From NCBI GenBank assembly GCA_031378845.1, contig JANNES010000008.1, positions 1 to 64,000 on the forward strand: 64,000 bases of DNA. The letters are read 5' to 3'. A program made the translations under genes and the position numbers. Positions within the stretch are counted from its first letter, which is position 1, and each line of letters begins with the position of its first letter. Positions 52,616-61,152 of this stretch are shown here, one piece after another. The notes beneath the pieces were generated by a model that was not told the DNA's origin, ran no database searches, and saw only the letters and a list, made by a program, of their open reading frames with translations. The DNA is from JAJNPS01 sp031378845 (lineage in GTDB: Bacteria > Pseudomonadota > Alphaproteobacteria > Rhodobacterales > Rhodobacteraceae).

Positions 52616-53617
52616 TCACCGCATCGCCATGCTCGCCGCACTTTCCGGCAACTCCTCGGCAAAGCACCGCTGGTAGAACTCCGCCACGGTCTGGCGTTCC
52701 AGCTCGTCGCACTTGTTCAGGAACGTGAGCCGGAACGCATAGCCCACGTTGCGGAAAATCTCGGTGTTCTGCGCCCAGTTGAGCACCGTCCGGGGGCTCA
52801 TCACGGTCGACAGATCGCCGTTCATGAAGGCCGTCCGGGTCAGGTCCGCCACAGTCACCATCTGGCTGATCGTTTTCCGGCCCTTTTCGGTGTTGTAATG
52901 CGCGTTCTTGGCCAGGATGATCGCAGCCTCGGCATCGTGGCTGAGGTAGTTCAGCGTCGCAACAAGCGACCAGCGGTCCATCTGCGCCTGGTTGATCTGC
53001 TGGGTGCCATGATAAAGCCCGGTCGTATCGCCCAAGCCCACTGTGTTTGATGTGGCGAACAGCCGGAAATACGGGTTCGGGGTGATGATTTCGTTCTGGT
53101 CCAAGAGCGTCAGCTTGCCATCATGTTCCAGCACGCGCTGGATCACGAACATCACGTCGGCGCGCCCTGCGTCGTATTCGTCAAACACGATGGCCACGGG
53201 GTTGCGCAGGGCCCACGGCAGAATGCCTTCGTGGAACTCGGTGACCTGCTTGCCGTCGCGCAGCTTGATCGCGTCCTTGCCGATCAGGTCGATCCGGCTG
53301 ATATGGCTATCAAGGTTGATCCGCACACAAGGCCAGTTCAGCCGCGCCGCAGTCTGCTCGATATGTGTTGATTTGCCAGTGCCGTGATAGCCCTGGATCA
53401 TCACGCGCCGGTTGTAAGCAAATCCCGCAAGGATCGCCAGCGTGGTATCAGGGTCAAATTTATAGGTGCTGTCGATATCGGGCACGCGGTCTGAACGCTC
53501 CTCGAACCCCTTCACCTTCATCTCAGTGTCGATGCCGAACACATCGCGCACAGAGATGTCTTCGGTCGGTTTTCTTGCCTGATCCAGCATACCTTGCGCC
53601 CATGTCATTTGCGCCAT
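52616..53617 (-). CDS. cobS: Cobaltochelatase subunit CobS
   Basis: The 333-residue AAA+ ATPase has Walker A GYHGTGKSTH and Walker B IVFDEYDAG, together with the characteristic N-terminus (VRDVFGID...VPDIDSTYKFD). It forms the ATPase ring with CobT that powers cobalt insertion by CobN. The start is probably ATG 53617 or the ATG three codons later. cobS, the racemase and cobT are all on the minus strand, broken by the oppositely oriented FMN reductase. Confidence 0.94.
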   Translation of the reverse strand: MAQMTWAQGMLDQARKPTEDISVRDVFGIDTEMKVKGFEERSDRVPDIDSTYKFDPDTTLAILAGFAYNRRVMIQGYHGTGKSTHIEQTAARLNWPCVRINLDSHISRIDLIGKDAIKLRDGKQVTEFHEGILPWALRNPVAIVFDEYDAGRADVMFVIQRVLEHDGKLTLLDQNEIITPNPYFRLFATSNTVGLGDTTGLYHGTQQINQAQMDRWSLVATLNYLSHDAEAAIILAKNAHYNTEKGRKTISQMVTVADLTRTAFMNGDLSTVMSPRTVLNWAQNTEIFRNVGYAFRLTFLNKCDELERQTVAEFYQRCFAEELPESAASMAMR

Positions 53618-53794
53618 TGTGGCGCGTCAACCCAAGCCTTGTGAAGGATTATGCCGGTGCATTCAAGGGCAAGGCCGTGCTTCACGGCGGATCCCGTTTG
53701 CGTGAAAGGGAAACTTTTCGCAACATGTCGGCGTACCTTGGCCATAGGGTTGGCGCAGCCTGCGCGACCAGACGCTTTTTTCGGAGCCCGTACC

Positions 53795-54250
53795 ATGCAA
53801 CGCCGCCATTTCGTTATCGCCGCCACCGCTCTTTTGGCCGCCCCTATGGTGCGTGCCGAAAGTTTTGAGATCACCTTGAGCGAAGAGGAATGGCGGGCGC
53901 GACTAACAGATTTGCAGTTTCGGGTCCTGCGCGAGGACTACACCGAACCGGCGGGAACCTCTCCGCTGGATCAGGAATATGGCGCGGGCATCTATCACTG
54001 CGCGGGCTGTGATCTGGCCGCGTTTTCAGCAGAGAACAAGTTTGACAGCGGCACCGGCTGGCCATCGTTCTGGCAGCCCTTGGCGAATGCCGTCGGAACC
54101 AGTTCCGACTGGGGCATCCTGGGCAAGCGGACCGAAGTGCACTGCCGCCGCTGCGGCGGGCATTTCGGTCATGTCTTTAATGACGGGCCGGAACCGACAG
54201 GCAAGCGCTATTGCCTGAACGGGGCGGCACTCGCATTCAAGGCGGCGTGA
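53795..54250 (+). CDS. msrB: Exported peptide-methionine (R)-S-oxide reductase MsrB
   Basis: The protein (151 residues) has a short export signal (MQRRHFVIAATALLAAPMVRA, Tat-like RR). The MsrB core carries zinc cysteines 69, 72 (CAGC), 117 and 120 (CRRC) and the catalytic Cys140 in RYCLNG. It repairs oxidised methionine, here probably in the periplasm. The usual resolving cysteine near residue 85 (FDSGTGWPSF) is absent, so thioredoxin or glutathione would have to recycle it directly. ATG 53795 fits the signal peptide. Confidence 0.9.
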   Translation: MQRRHFVIAATALLAAPMVRAESFEITLSEEEWRARLTDLQFRVLREDYTEPAGTSPLDQEYGAGIYHCAGCDLAAFSAENKFDSGTGWPSFWQPLANAVGTSSDWGILGKRTEVHCRRCGGHFGHVFNDGPEPTGKRYCLNGAALAFKAA

Positions 54251-54333
54251 CGGGCCGCTAGCAAGACAAAAAGCCATGACCGGCCTTGGAAGGTCTGATA
54301 CCCTTGCCTGGCGAATTTGATCACGAGCGCATC

Positions 54334-55020
54334 ATGGCTGCTGACGAAACTTTGCCACAGCGCAGCTGTCCAAGCTGCGGAGAACAGATTTGGAAGTCGG
54401 CGAAGGTCTGCCGATATTGCCGTGCGGATTTCGGGGCTTTGGGCAATGCCCCAAGATACTTGCCGATCCTGAGCGTCGCGGTTGCGTTTCTGGCCATGGC
54501 CCCGAAATTCATAGAATCGGTCGTGACAGCGCTGCATGACCCTGCTGCGATGATTCAAATCGTTGGCATTCGGGCGTTGAACTCCACGCTTGAACTCAAC
54601 CTCGTGAACCTTGGAGATGCAACGGGCATCACCAGCGGCGACCTGCTCTGTACGACCGGGCTGCCGGAAGGCAGGTCTCTCCACGTCAGGTTTGCCAATC
54701 CGGGAAACACGATCATCAAGGCAGATAACAGTGTGCTTTTGACTTTCGGGTCTGAAGTTGCGGCCTCACTGTCCAAAGAACCGGCAATGCCCAACTCTTT
54801 GCTGCTGGACGAAGGCCTGCAGATGACCGGTCTGCGCGCGCAGATCGCTGGCGGCTTCAACCAGCAACTGGACCAGAAAATCAACTTTCCTGACCCGCTT
54901 GGCTTGCGGTGCGACGTCCCGGTTGCCGGTCAGGCGCGTGATCTGGAAAAACTCCGGTTCGGTCTCGAACTCGGGTCGACCTCAACTTCATTTGGTTACA
55001 AATTCGATCTTTCGCCATGA
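54334..55020 (+). CDS. Zinc-ribbon membrane protein of unknown function
   Basis: From ATG 54334 the protein has 228 residues. An N-terminal zinc ribbon (CPSCGEQIWKSAKVCRYC) is followed by a hydrophobic segment (LPILSVAVAFLAMA), then a predicted soluble region rich in beta-strand stretches. This zinc-ribbon plus single membrane anchor layout is common in bacterial proteins of unknown role. A TTG at 54286 is an alternative start. I do not recognise the C-terminal domain. Confidence 0.6.
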   Translation: MAADETLPQRSCPSCGEQIWKSAKVCRYCRADFGALGNAPRYLPILSVAVAFLAMAPKFIESVVTALHDPAAMIQIVGIRALNSTLELNLVNLGDATGITSGDLLCTTGLPEGRSLHVRFANPGNTIIKADNSVLLTFGSEVAASLSKEPAMPNSLLLDEGLQMTGLRAQIAGGFNQQLDQKINFPDPLGLRCDVPVAGQARDLEKLRFGLELGSTSTSFGYKFDLSP

Positions 55021-55091
55021 CAGACCCAAAAAGCTGCAGAACGCGGCGTCGACCACCTGAAAAACAACCTGTGCCGGTCTGAGCCGCAGGC

Positions 55092-55727
55092 TTATTCCCT
55101 GAAGTAACGGCTGTCCTTGATCTGATCCCACGCCCAGACGACCTCTTGCAGCCGATCCTCATCGCTGCGATCCCCGCCATTCATGTCAGGATGAAGATCC
55201 TTGACCAAGGATTTGTATTGCTTGCGGATCTCGGTTTTTGTCCAGGTATCGCGAGCGTCCAGAATCTCCACCGCCTTGCGTTCGGTCGGCGGCTGTTTGC
55301 GGGTCGCGTTGCCGGCGGGCAAACGGCCGGGGTTCTGGGTGGCGTTTGAGCCAAGGATCGACAGCGGGTCATTGACGCCCAGCCGCGCCCAGGCGCGACC
55401 GTCGTCCTTTTGGCTGAACGGCTTGGTCTCGCGCTCCCAGACACGATCCTTGTCCATGACCTTTTGGAATTCCTCATCACTGGTGCCCTGAAAGAAGTTC
55501 CACTTCAGATTGTACTCGCGGATATGGTCTTTGCAGAACCAAAAGAACTCGTCCAGAAGGTCCGGCGACTTCGGAGCGCGGTAAGCGCCTTGCAACTTGC
55601 AACCCGGAAAGTCGCAGGTCTTGGTCGAGATGTCAGAGGCGACCCCCGCGCTGCGGCGACCGGTCTTGCGCCGCGCCTTGTCGGTAGAGACGCGGATGTC
55701 AAATTCAAAGGGCGGGCGGTTGGTCAT
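55092..55727 (-). CDS. J-domain protein (C-terminal DnaJ domain)
   Basis: The 211-residue protein ends in a J domain with the HPD motif (KDLHPDMNGGD) needed to stimulate DnaK. A long N-terminal part contains FPGCKLQGAYRAPKSP (possible metal-binding Cys residues) and FCKDHIREYN. The start is ATG 55727. In related rhodobacters it typically sits next to bolA and near cobS, as here. It is divergent from bolA with a 73-bp gap. Confidence 0.88.
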   Translation of the reverse strand: MTNRPPFEFDIRVSTDKARRKTGRRSAGVASDISTKTCDFPGCKLQGAYRAPKSPDLLDEFFWFCKDHIREYNLKWNFFQGTSDEEFQKVMDKDRVWERETKPFSQKDDGRAWARLGVNDPLSILGSNATQNPGRLPAGNATRKQPPTERKAVEILDARDTWTKTEIRKQYKSLVKDLHPDMNGGDRSDEDRLQEVVWAWDQIKDSRYFRE

Positions 55728-55800
55728 CAAAGGCGGCCTTTCCGACTCGGGGCCACAAGCTTAAGGGTTTCCGCTATGGATTGAAAAGGGTGGCTCGACG

Positions 55801-56052
55801 ATGAATGTAGCTTCGCAGATGGAAACCCGGCTGCGCGCGGCCTTTTCGCCCGACCAGCTGGAGATCGTGAACGAAAGTCACCAGCATGCGGGCCATTCGG
55901 GCGATGACGGCACCGGCGAAAGCCATTTCAAGATTGTGATTCGCGCAGCAGCTTTTGCGCCGATGAGTCGGGTCCAGCGACATCGGGCTGTGCATCAAGC
56001 GCTTGGTGATCTGAATGCACGCGTGCATGCGATTGCGCTGGATGTGGGCTGA
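55801..56052 (+). CDS. bolA: BolA-family protein
   Basis: The 83-residue protein has the BolA fold pattern, with VNESHQHAGHSG near the middle and ESHFKIVIRAAAFAPMSRVQRHRAVHQAL toward the end. BolA proteins pair with monothiol glutaredoxins to handle Fe-S clusters. The invariant HSGHxGHxG-type histidines are largely kept. It is divergent from the J-protein gene. Confidence 0.92.
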   Translation: MNVASQMETRLRAAFSPDQLEIVNESHQHAGHSGDDGTGESHFKIVIRAAAFAPMSRVQRHRAVHQALGDLNARVHAIALDVG

Positions 56053-56181
56053 GCCACACGCAACGCAAAAGGCTTTCGCCAATGCATGGTCGGCGGGGCA
56101 GTTTGCCTCTCTGGCAAAGAAAAAGCGGTCTTTGGTCCAACGGTCAGGCCAGACGGCACTTGCAATGCATACGTTTGATTG

Positions 56182-56205
56182 ATACTTAGTATTATGACTA
56201 AGTAT
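56182..56205. promoter_or_regulatory. Perfect inverted repeat spanning the arsR start codon
   Basis: ATACTTAGT (56182-56190) and ACTAAGTAT (56197-56205) are perfect 9-bp arms with a 6-base centre that contains the ATG (56194-56196). An ArsR dimer bound here would block its own promoter and translation start. No Shine-Dalgarno is seen, so the mRNA may be leaderless or nearly so. Confidence 0.7.
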
Positions 56206-56535
56206 TATCCGGATTTGTCCTTGGTGTTTCATGCGTTGTCTGATCCGACACGCCGCAAGTTGATGGCTGCGCTGAACGAGGGGGCCGTTGCCGTCACTGC
56301 CCTTGCGCGCCCGACGGGCCTGGCATTGCCCACGATCATGCGCCACTTGGGGGTGCTGCAAGATGCTGGCCTGATCGTGACCGAAAAAACTGGCCGGACA
56401 AGGCTTTGTCGTGCGCGCCCGGAAACGCTGTCGGCGGCAACCCATTGGCTTGATCATCAGCGTGCCTTGTGGGAGGCGCAGACGGATCGGCTGGAAACCT
56501 ATCTGAACTCCCTGCAAAAGGACGAACAGCCATGA
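56194..56535 (+). CDS. ArsR-family winged-helix repressor
   Basis: The 113-residue protein is an ArsR-type winged helix: LVFHALSDPTRRKLMAALNEGAVAV, then LALPTIMRHLGVLQDAGLIV and EKTGRTRLCRARPETL. No metal-binding cysteine pair of the ArsR/SmtB kind is seen in the recognition region, so it belongs to the group linked with SRPBCC proteins. It starts at ATG 56194 inside its inverted-repeat operator and is coupled to the next gene by ATGA. Confidence 0.88.
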   Translation: MTKYYPDLSLVFHALSDPTRRKLMAALNEGAVAVTALARPTGLALPTIMRHLGVLQDAGLIVTEKTGRTRLCRARPETLSAATHWLDHQRALWEAQTDRLETYLNSLQKDEQP

Positions 56536-56987
56536 CAACCGACCTGATCCTCCGTCGCGTGCTCAAAGCCCCGCGCGCCGCGATTTATACCTGCTGGACG
56601 ACGCCCGAACACATGGTCCACTGGTTCATGCCAAAGCCGCATTTTGTCGACAATATCACCATCGACTTGGCACCGGGCGGCCGCTTTGACAGCACCATGC
56701 ATGTGGACGGTGCTACAATCCCCAGCCGCGGTTGCGTGCTCGATGCCATAAAGGACCGCCGCTTTGCCTTCACCGATCTGATGATTGCCGATTTTGCGCC
56801 AGTGGCAAACCCCGGCCTCGGCTTCACCGCCACAATCGATTTGTCAGACCACGACGGCGGCACGCTTTACCACGTCACCGCCCGCCACCGCACCAGCGAC
56901 GACGCCCAAAAACACGAAGCCATGGGTTTTACCGTCGGCTGGGGCATGGTCGCCACGCAACTGGAGGCGTACGCGCAAACGCTATGA
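56532..56987 (+). CDS. SRPBCC (AHSA1-type) domain protein
   Basis: The 151-residue protein has the activator-of-Hsp90-like (AHSA1/CalC) SRPBCC pattern: VLKAPRAAIYTCWTTPEHMVHWF at the start and a hydrophobic ligand pocket predicted between beta-strands. It ends with the amphipathic C-terminal helix. ArsR plus one or two SRPBCC proteins form a frequent operon of unknown exact role, perhaps binding hydrophobic small molecules. ATGA overlaps on both sides. Confidence 0.87.
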   Translation: MTTDLILRRVLKAPRAAIYTCWTTPEHMVHWFMPKPHFVDNITIDLAPGGRFDSTMHVDGATIPSRGCVLDAIKDRRFAFTDLMIADFAPVANPGLGFTATIDLSDHDGGTLYHVTARHRTSDDAQKHEAMGFTVGWGMVATQLEAYAQTL

Positions 56988-57427
56988 CCATTGACCGCAC
57001 CATGACCATTGAGCGCTTGATCCATGCCAGCCCCGAACAGGTCTGGCGCGCCTGGACAGACCCCGCGATGCTGCCACAATGGTTCGGCCCCGCGGGGTAT
57101 TCCTGCCAGACCAAGGAAATCGACCTGCGCTCCGGCGGCGTCTGGCGGTTCGACATGATTGGCCCCGATGGCACGGTCTGGCCCAACCGCCACCACGCGC
57201 TGACCTATGATCCGCACCACCAAATCACCTTCCTGTTGGACGATGACACCGATACCAGCCCCCCGATGCAGGTGACCGTAGCCCTCACGCCGCAACAGGG
57301 CGGCACACTGCTCACCCAGTCCGTCATCTTTCCCACCGTCGCCGCCTTTACCGGCGCAAAAAGGTTCGGCGCGCCAGAACTTGGCCAAACCACGCTCGCC
57401 AAACTCGCCGCCATGGTTGAACGATAA
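56984..57427 (+). CDS. Second SRPBCC (AHSA1-type) domain protein
   Basis: The 147-residue protein is a second AHSA1-like SRPBCC domain (IHASPEQVWRAWTDPAMLPQWFGP, then WRFDMIGPDGT). It may form a heterodimer with the preceding protein, or be a later duplicate. It is the last gene of the arsR operon; a strong terminator follows. An in-frame ATG at residue 7 is an alternative start. Confidence 0.87.
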   Translation: MTIDRTMTIERLIHASPEQVWRAWTDPAMLPQWFGPAGYSCQTKEIDLRSGGVWRFDMIGPDGTVWPNRHHALTYDPHHQITFLLDDDTDTSPPMQVTVALTPQQGGTLLTQSVIFPTVAAFTGAKRFGAPELGQTTLAKLAAMVER

Positions 57428-57486
57428 TCCGCGCCAATTTCACGTTTGCACAAATATCCTCGGGGGGGCGGGATGAAATCCACGAC

Positions 57487-57514
57487 GGGGGGCAGACAGC
57501 CCCCCACTTTTTCT
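57487..57514 (+). terminator. Rho-independent terminator of the arsR-SRPBCC operon
   Basis: GGGGGGC (57487-57493), loop AGACA, GCCCCCC (57499-57505) and then ACTTTTTCTT make a classical intrinsic terminator about 60 bp after the last stop. The element ATCCTCGGGGGG (57456-57467) just before it is shared with the cobT 3' region. Confidence 0.85.
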
Positions 57515-57619
57515 TCGCCCCGATCCCGCGACATTTGTCAAAACAATGCTCAACCGCTTCCCCCGCGTGCGCCCGAGCTTTTCGCCACGCAAACGGTCGC
57601 CCGCAACTGGCACGGTCCT

Positions 57620-58515
57620 TCACCGGCAAATCGCCCTTTTGCGCGTCTTCGCCATCTCAAGGATCCAGCAGCAGTTGGCCGATGTCTGACGCGGCCTTTC
57701 GCGGGCGTCGTGGTCGTTAACAAAGCGATTGGTGCCGTCCTTTCGGCTGGCATGACGCACGGCGATGCATGCCCGATCCTGTGCGAAGCCGGGCATCCGC
57801 CGGATCTGTCAGATCGCATCGCGCGCCGCCTTTGTCGCCTGAACAAGATTGACAACCGGTTCGCGATATCGCCACCCCAGCAAACGCGCCGCCTCCGGCC
57901 ATTTTCACGGCTCTTGCACGAAGTGGTCCGCAACTGCCGCAAGCTCCGCGCATCGCGCCGCGTGAAGACGCTCCCGGGATTCTGATCTTGCCCCTGTTTC
58001 ACCGTGGTCTAGAGGCGTGGGATGTTGATCCCTGTCGTGCCAGATTGCATCTGCACCTGCGGCCAGTGGATGCCGGGCGCGTCGTCGGTAAAGAACCGCG
58101 CCAGAACCGCCCCTGTCTGCCGCCAGTCCAGCCAGCGCTGATAGGACGCGAGCGACATCACCATCGCCCGCATCGGAAAGTTCAGCCACCCCGTCGCCGC
58201 CAGATACCGCATGCCGGCGTCCAGAAAGCGAAATCCCGTCGCGCCACTTGCCCATGCCGCAAGGCGCTGGGGAACGGCAATGGATCGCCGTAGCCGGTCG
58301 GTCGCCTGATGCAATGCGCGCGTCTCGATGCCGGGCTGATCCTCAAGCTTTTGGATGAAATGGTCGCGCCATGTGCGGCGGCTTTGAAAGCTGTGGAGCG
58401 CGCCTTCCCAATGCCCGCAAGGGCGTTCGGTTTGCCACAGGCTTGTCGCTTGCGCGACCTCTCGAACCGAAGGCAGACTTGCGCCCGGCGGTGGGCGACT
58501 TAGGGTACGGCCAAG
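57620..58515 (-). pseudogene. Truncated and frameshifted photolyase/cryptochrome gene
   Basis: The minus strand encodes the C-terminal FAD-binding half of a class I photolyase. The pieces are HSFQSRRTWRDHFIQKLEDQ, FLDAGMRYLAATGWLNFPMR, HWPQVQMQSGTTGIN, then after a stop KQGQDQNPGSVFTRR, then after a frame change ELAAVADHFVQEP (TGA) KWPEAARLLGWRY and further pieces. Several stops and shifts interrupt it, and the N-terminal antenna domain is missing where the divergent pepN gene begins. The enzyme would repair UV dimers with light. Confidence 0.85.
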
Positions 58516-58525
58516 GAGAACCATC

Positions 58526-61087
58526 ATGACCGCAGAGCCACGCACGATCCATTTGTCCGATTACCAAGCCTATCCGTTTGTGGTGGAGCGGGTGCAGCTG
58601 ACCTTTCGGCTTGATCCGCGCGCGTCAAAGGTGACGGCGCAGATGCATCTCGCGCCCAATCCGGCACGACCGGGCCCGCACGAGCTGCGGCTTGACGGCG
58701 AAAGCCTGCGCCTGATCGGCGTGCGGATCAACGGTACCGATGCGGCCTTGACGGCGGATGCAACCGGACTGACGATCCCCGCATTGTTGCCTGCAGGTGC
58801 CTTTGTGCTGGAAACCGAGGTCGAGATCGCGCCCGAAGGCAATACTGCGCTTGAGGGGCTATACATGTCGCACGGGATGTATTGCACCCAATGCGAGGCC
58901 GAGGGGTTCCGCAAGATCACCTACTACCCCGACCGCCCCGATGTCATGGCCCCCTTCAAGGTGCGCATCGAGGCGGAGCTGCCGGTGCTCTTGTCCAATG
59001 GCAATGCCGTGGGGCAAGGGCAGGGATGGGCCGAATGGGACGATCCCTGGCCGAAACCGGCGTATCTCTTCGCGCTGGTTGCGGGCGATCTGGTTGCGCA
59101 TTCGGCCCCCTTCCGCACCGCTTCGGGCCGCGATGTCGCGCTGAACATCTGGGTGCGTGCAGGCGATGAGGACCGCTGTGCCTACGCAATGGACAGTCTG
59201 ATCCGGTCGATGCGCTGGGATGAGCAGGTTTACGGGCGCGAATACGACTTAGACATTTTCAACATAGTTGCCGTCGATGACTTCAATATGGGCGCGATGG
59301 AGAACAAGGGGTTGAACATTTTCAACTCCAAATATGTTCTGGCCAGCCCTGAGACTGCCACCGACGAGGATTACGCCCGGATCGAGGCGATCATCGCGCA
59401 TGAGTATTTTCACAACTGGACCGGCAACCGGATCACCTGCCGCGACTGGTTCCAGCTTTGCCTGAAAGAGGGGTTGACGGTTTTTCGCGACCAGCAGTTT
59501 TCGGGCGACATGCGCAGCCATGCCGTCCAGCGGATCGAGGACGTGCTGACCTTGCGCAACCGCCAGTTCCGCGAGGACTGCGGCCCGCTGGCCCATGCCG
59601 TCCGGCCCGAAAGCTTTGTCGAGATCAACAATTTTTACACCGCCACCGTTTACGAAAAGGGCGCCGAAGTCATCGGCATGCTGAAACGGCTGGTCGGTGA
59701 CGCTGCCTATGCCCGTGCGCTCGACCTTTATTTTGCGCGCCACGACGGGCATGCCGCCACCATTGAAGACTGGCTCAAGGTCTTTCAGGACACCACCGGG
59801 CGCGACCTCAGCCAGTTCAAGCGCTGGTATTCCGAAGCCGGCACGCCGCGCCTGAAAGTGACCGATGACTGGCACGACGGCACCTATACGCTGACCTTTG
59901 AACAGGACAATCCGCCGACGCCGGGACAGCCCGCCAAGGCCCCCAAAGTACTGCCGCTCGCGGTTGGTTTGTTGAATCCCAATGGCGACGAGGTGGTTGC
60001 CACGACAGTGTTGGAGATGACCGAGGCGCGGCAGTCGTTTGTCTTTCGCGATCTTGCCAGTCGCCCGATCCCGTCGATCCTGCGCGGCTTTTCGGCCCCG
60101 GTCGTGCTGGACCGCGCGGTCAGCGCCACGGAACGTGCATTTCTTCTGGCGCATGACACCGACCCCTTCAACAAATGGGAGGCCGGGCGCGCGCTGGCCA
60201 AGGATGTGCTGGCGCATATGATCTTGGATGGCGCAGATCCGAGCCTGAACTGGCTTGATGCGCTCACGCGTGTCGCACTGGATGACAGTCTGGACCCGGC
60301 CTTTCGTGCGCTGGCGCTGCGCCTGCCATCCGAGGACGACATGGCGCAGACGCTGTTCGATGCCGGGCATGTGCCGGACCCCGCGCAAATCCACACCGCA
60401 CGCCGCCGCATGGGCGACACGCTGGCCCAGCGCCTTTGCGCGGCCTTGCCGCCCTTGATCGACACTCTGGCCGAGCCGGGCCCCTACACGCCCGAGGCCC
60501 GCGCAGCGGGGCGCCGCGCGCTGCGCCTGACGGCCTTGGGTCTGCTGGCCCGCACCGATGGCGGGCGGGCTGCCGAAGCAGCCTATGGCGCTGCCGACAA
60601 CATGACCGAAGAGGTGGGCGCGCTGGCGGTGCTGTTGGATGTCGGGCGCGGTCAGGCCGAACTTGCCCGCTTTGGCGACCGCTGGCGGCAGGAGCGCAAC
60701 GTCATGGACAAATGGTTCGCGCTGCAAATCACCCATGCGGCACCCGATGCAACCGCAAGCGTGACCGACAGGCTGACCCGCCATCCCGACTTCGACTGGA
60801 AGAATCCCAACCGGTTCCGCTCTGTCATCGGGGCTTTGTCGGCCAATCATGCAGGTTTTCACCATCCCTCGGGTGCGTCTTACCGGCTGCTCACCGATTG
60901 GCTGATCCGGCTTGATCCGCTGAACCCGCAGACCGCCGCGCGGATGTCGACGGCGTTCGAGACCTGGCTGCGCTATGACAGCGACCGTCAGGGCATGATG
61001 ACCGACGCGCTGCGACGGATTCTCGCAGCGCCGGGTCTCAGCCGCGATCTGGGTGAAATGGTGCAAAGGATGCTTGCGGCGTCTTGA
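58526..61087 (+). CDS. pepN: Aminopeptidase N (M1 family)
   Basis: The 853-residue protein matches bacterial PepN. It has the GAMEN exopeptidase motif (256-260), zinc site HEYFH (292-296) with Glu315, and DQQFSGDMRSHAVQRI. The C-terminal part is all helical, as in E. coli PepN. AAGGAGAACC precedes ATG 58526. It removes N-terminal residues from cytosolic peptides. Confidence 0.95.
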   Translation: MTAEPRTIHLSDYQAYPFVVERVQLTFRLDPRASKVTAQMHLAPNPARPGPHELRLDGESLRLIGVRINGTDAALTADATGLTIPALLPAGAFVLETEVEIAPEGNTALEGLYMSHGMYCTQCEAEGFRKITYYPDRPDVMAPFKVRIEAELPVLLSNGNAVGQGQGWAEWDDPWPKPAYLFALVAGDLVAHSAPFRTASGRDVALNIWVRAGDEDRCAYAMDSLIRSMRWDEQVYGREYDLDIFNIVAVDDFNMGAMENKGLNIFNSKYVLASPETATDEDYARIEAIIAHEYFHNWTGNRITCRDWFQLCLKEGLTVFRDQQFSGDMRSHAVQRIEDVLTLRNRQFREDCGPLAHAVRPESFVEINNFYTATVYEKGAEVIGMLKRLVGDAAYARALDLYFARHDGHAATIEDWLKVFQDTTGRDLSQFKRWYSEAGTPRLKVTDDWHDGTYTLTFEQDNPPTPGQPAKAPKVLPLAVGLLNPNGDEVVATTVLEMTEARQSFVFRDLASRPIPSILRGFSAPVVLDRAVSATERAFLLAHDTDPFNKWEAGRALAKDVLAHMILDGADPSLNWLDALTRVALDDSLDPAFRALALRLPSEDDMAQTLFDAGHVPDPAQIHTARRRMGDTLAQRLCAALPPLIDTLAEPGPYTPEARAAGRRALRLTALGLLARTDGGRAAEAAYGAADNMTEEVGALAVLLDVGRGQAELARFGDRWRQERNVMDKWFALQITHAAPDATASVTDRLTRHPDFDWKNPNRFRSVIGALSANHAGFHHPSGASYRLLTDWLIRLDPLNPQTAARMSTAFETWLRYDSDRQGMMTDALRRILAAPGLSRDLGEMVQRMLAAS

Positions 61088-61152
61088 CGATCCGCCACCA
61101 AACAATCGCCATAAGCCTATCCTAGAAGATTCGCAGAAAACATGAGGCCGCA

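Noticed and set aside
57446..57985. 180-codon frame on the plus strand after the SRPBCC operon
   Set aside because: It starts inside the terminator and runs antisense to the photolyase remnant; composition is not protein-like.
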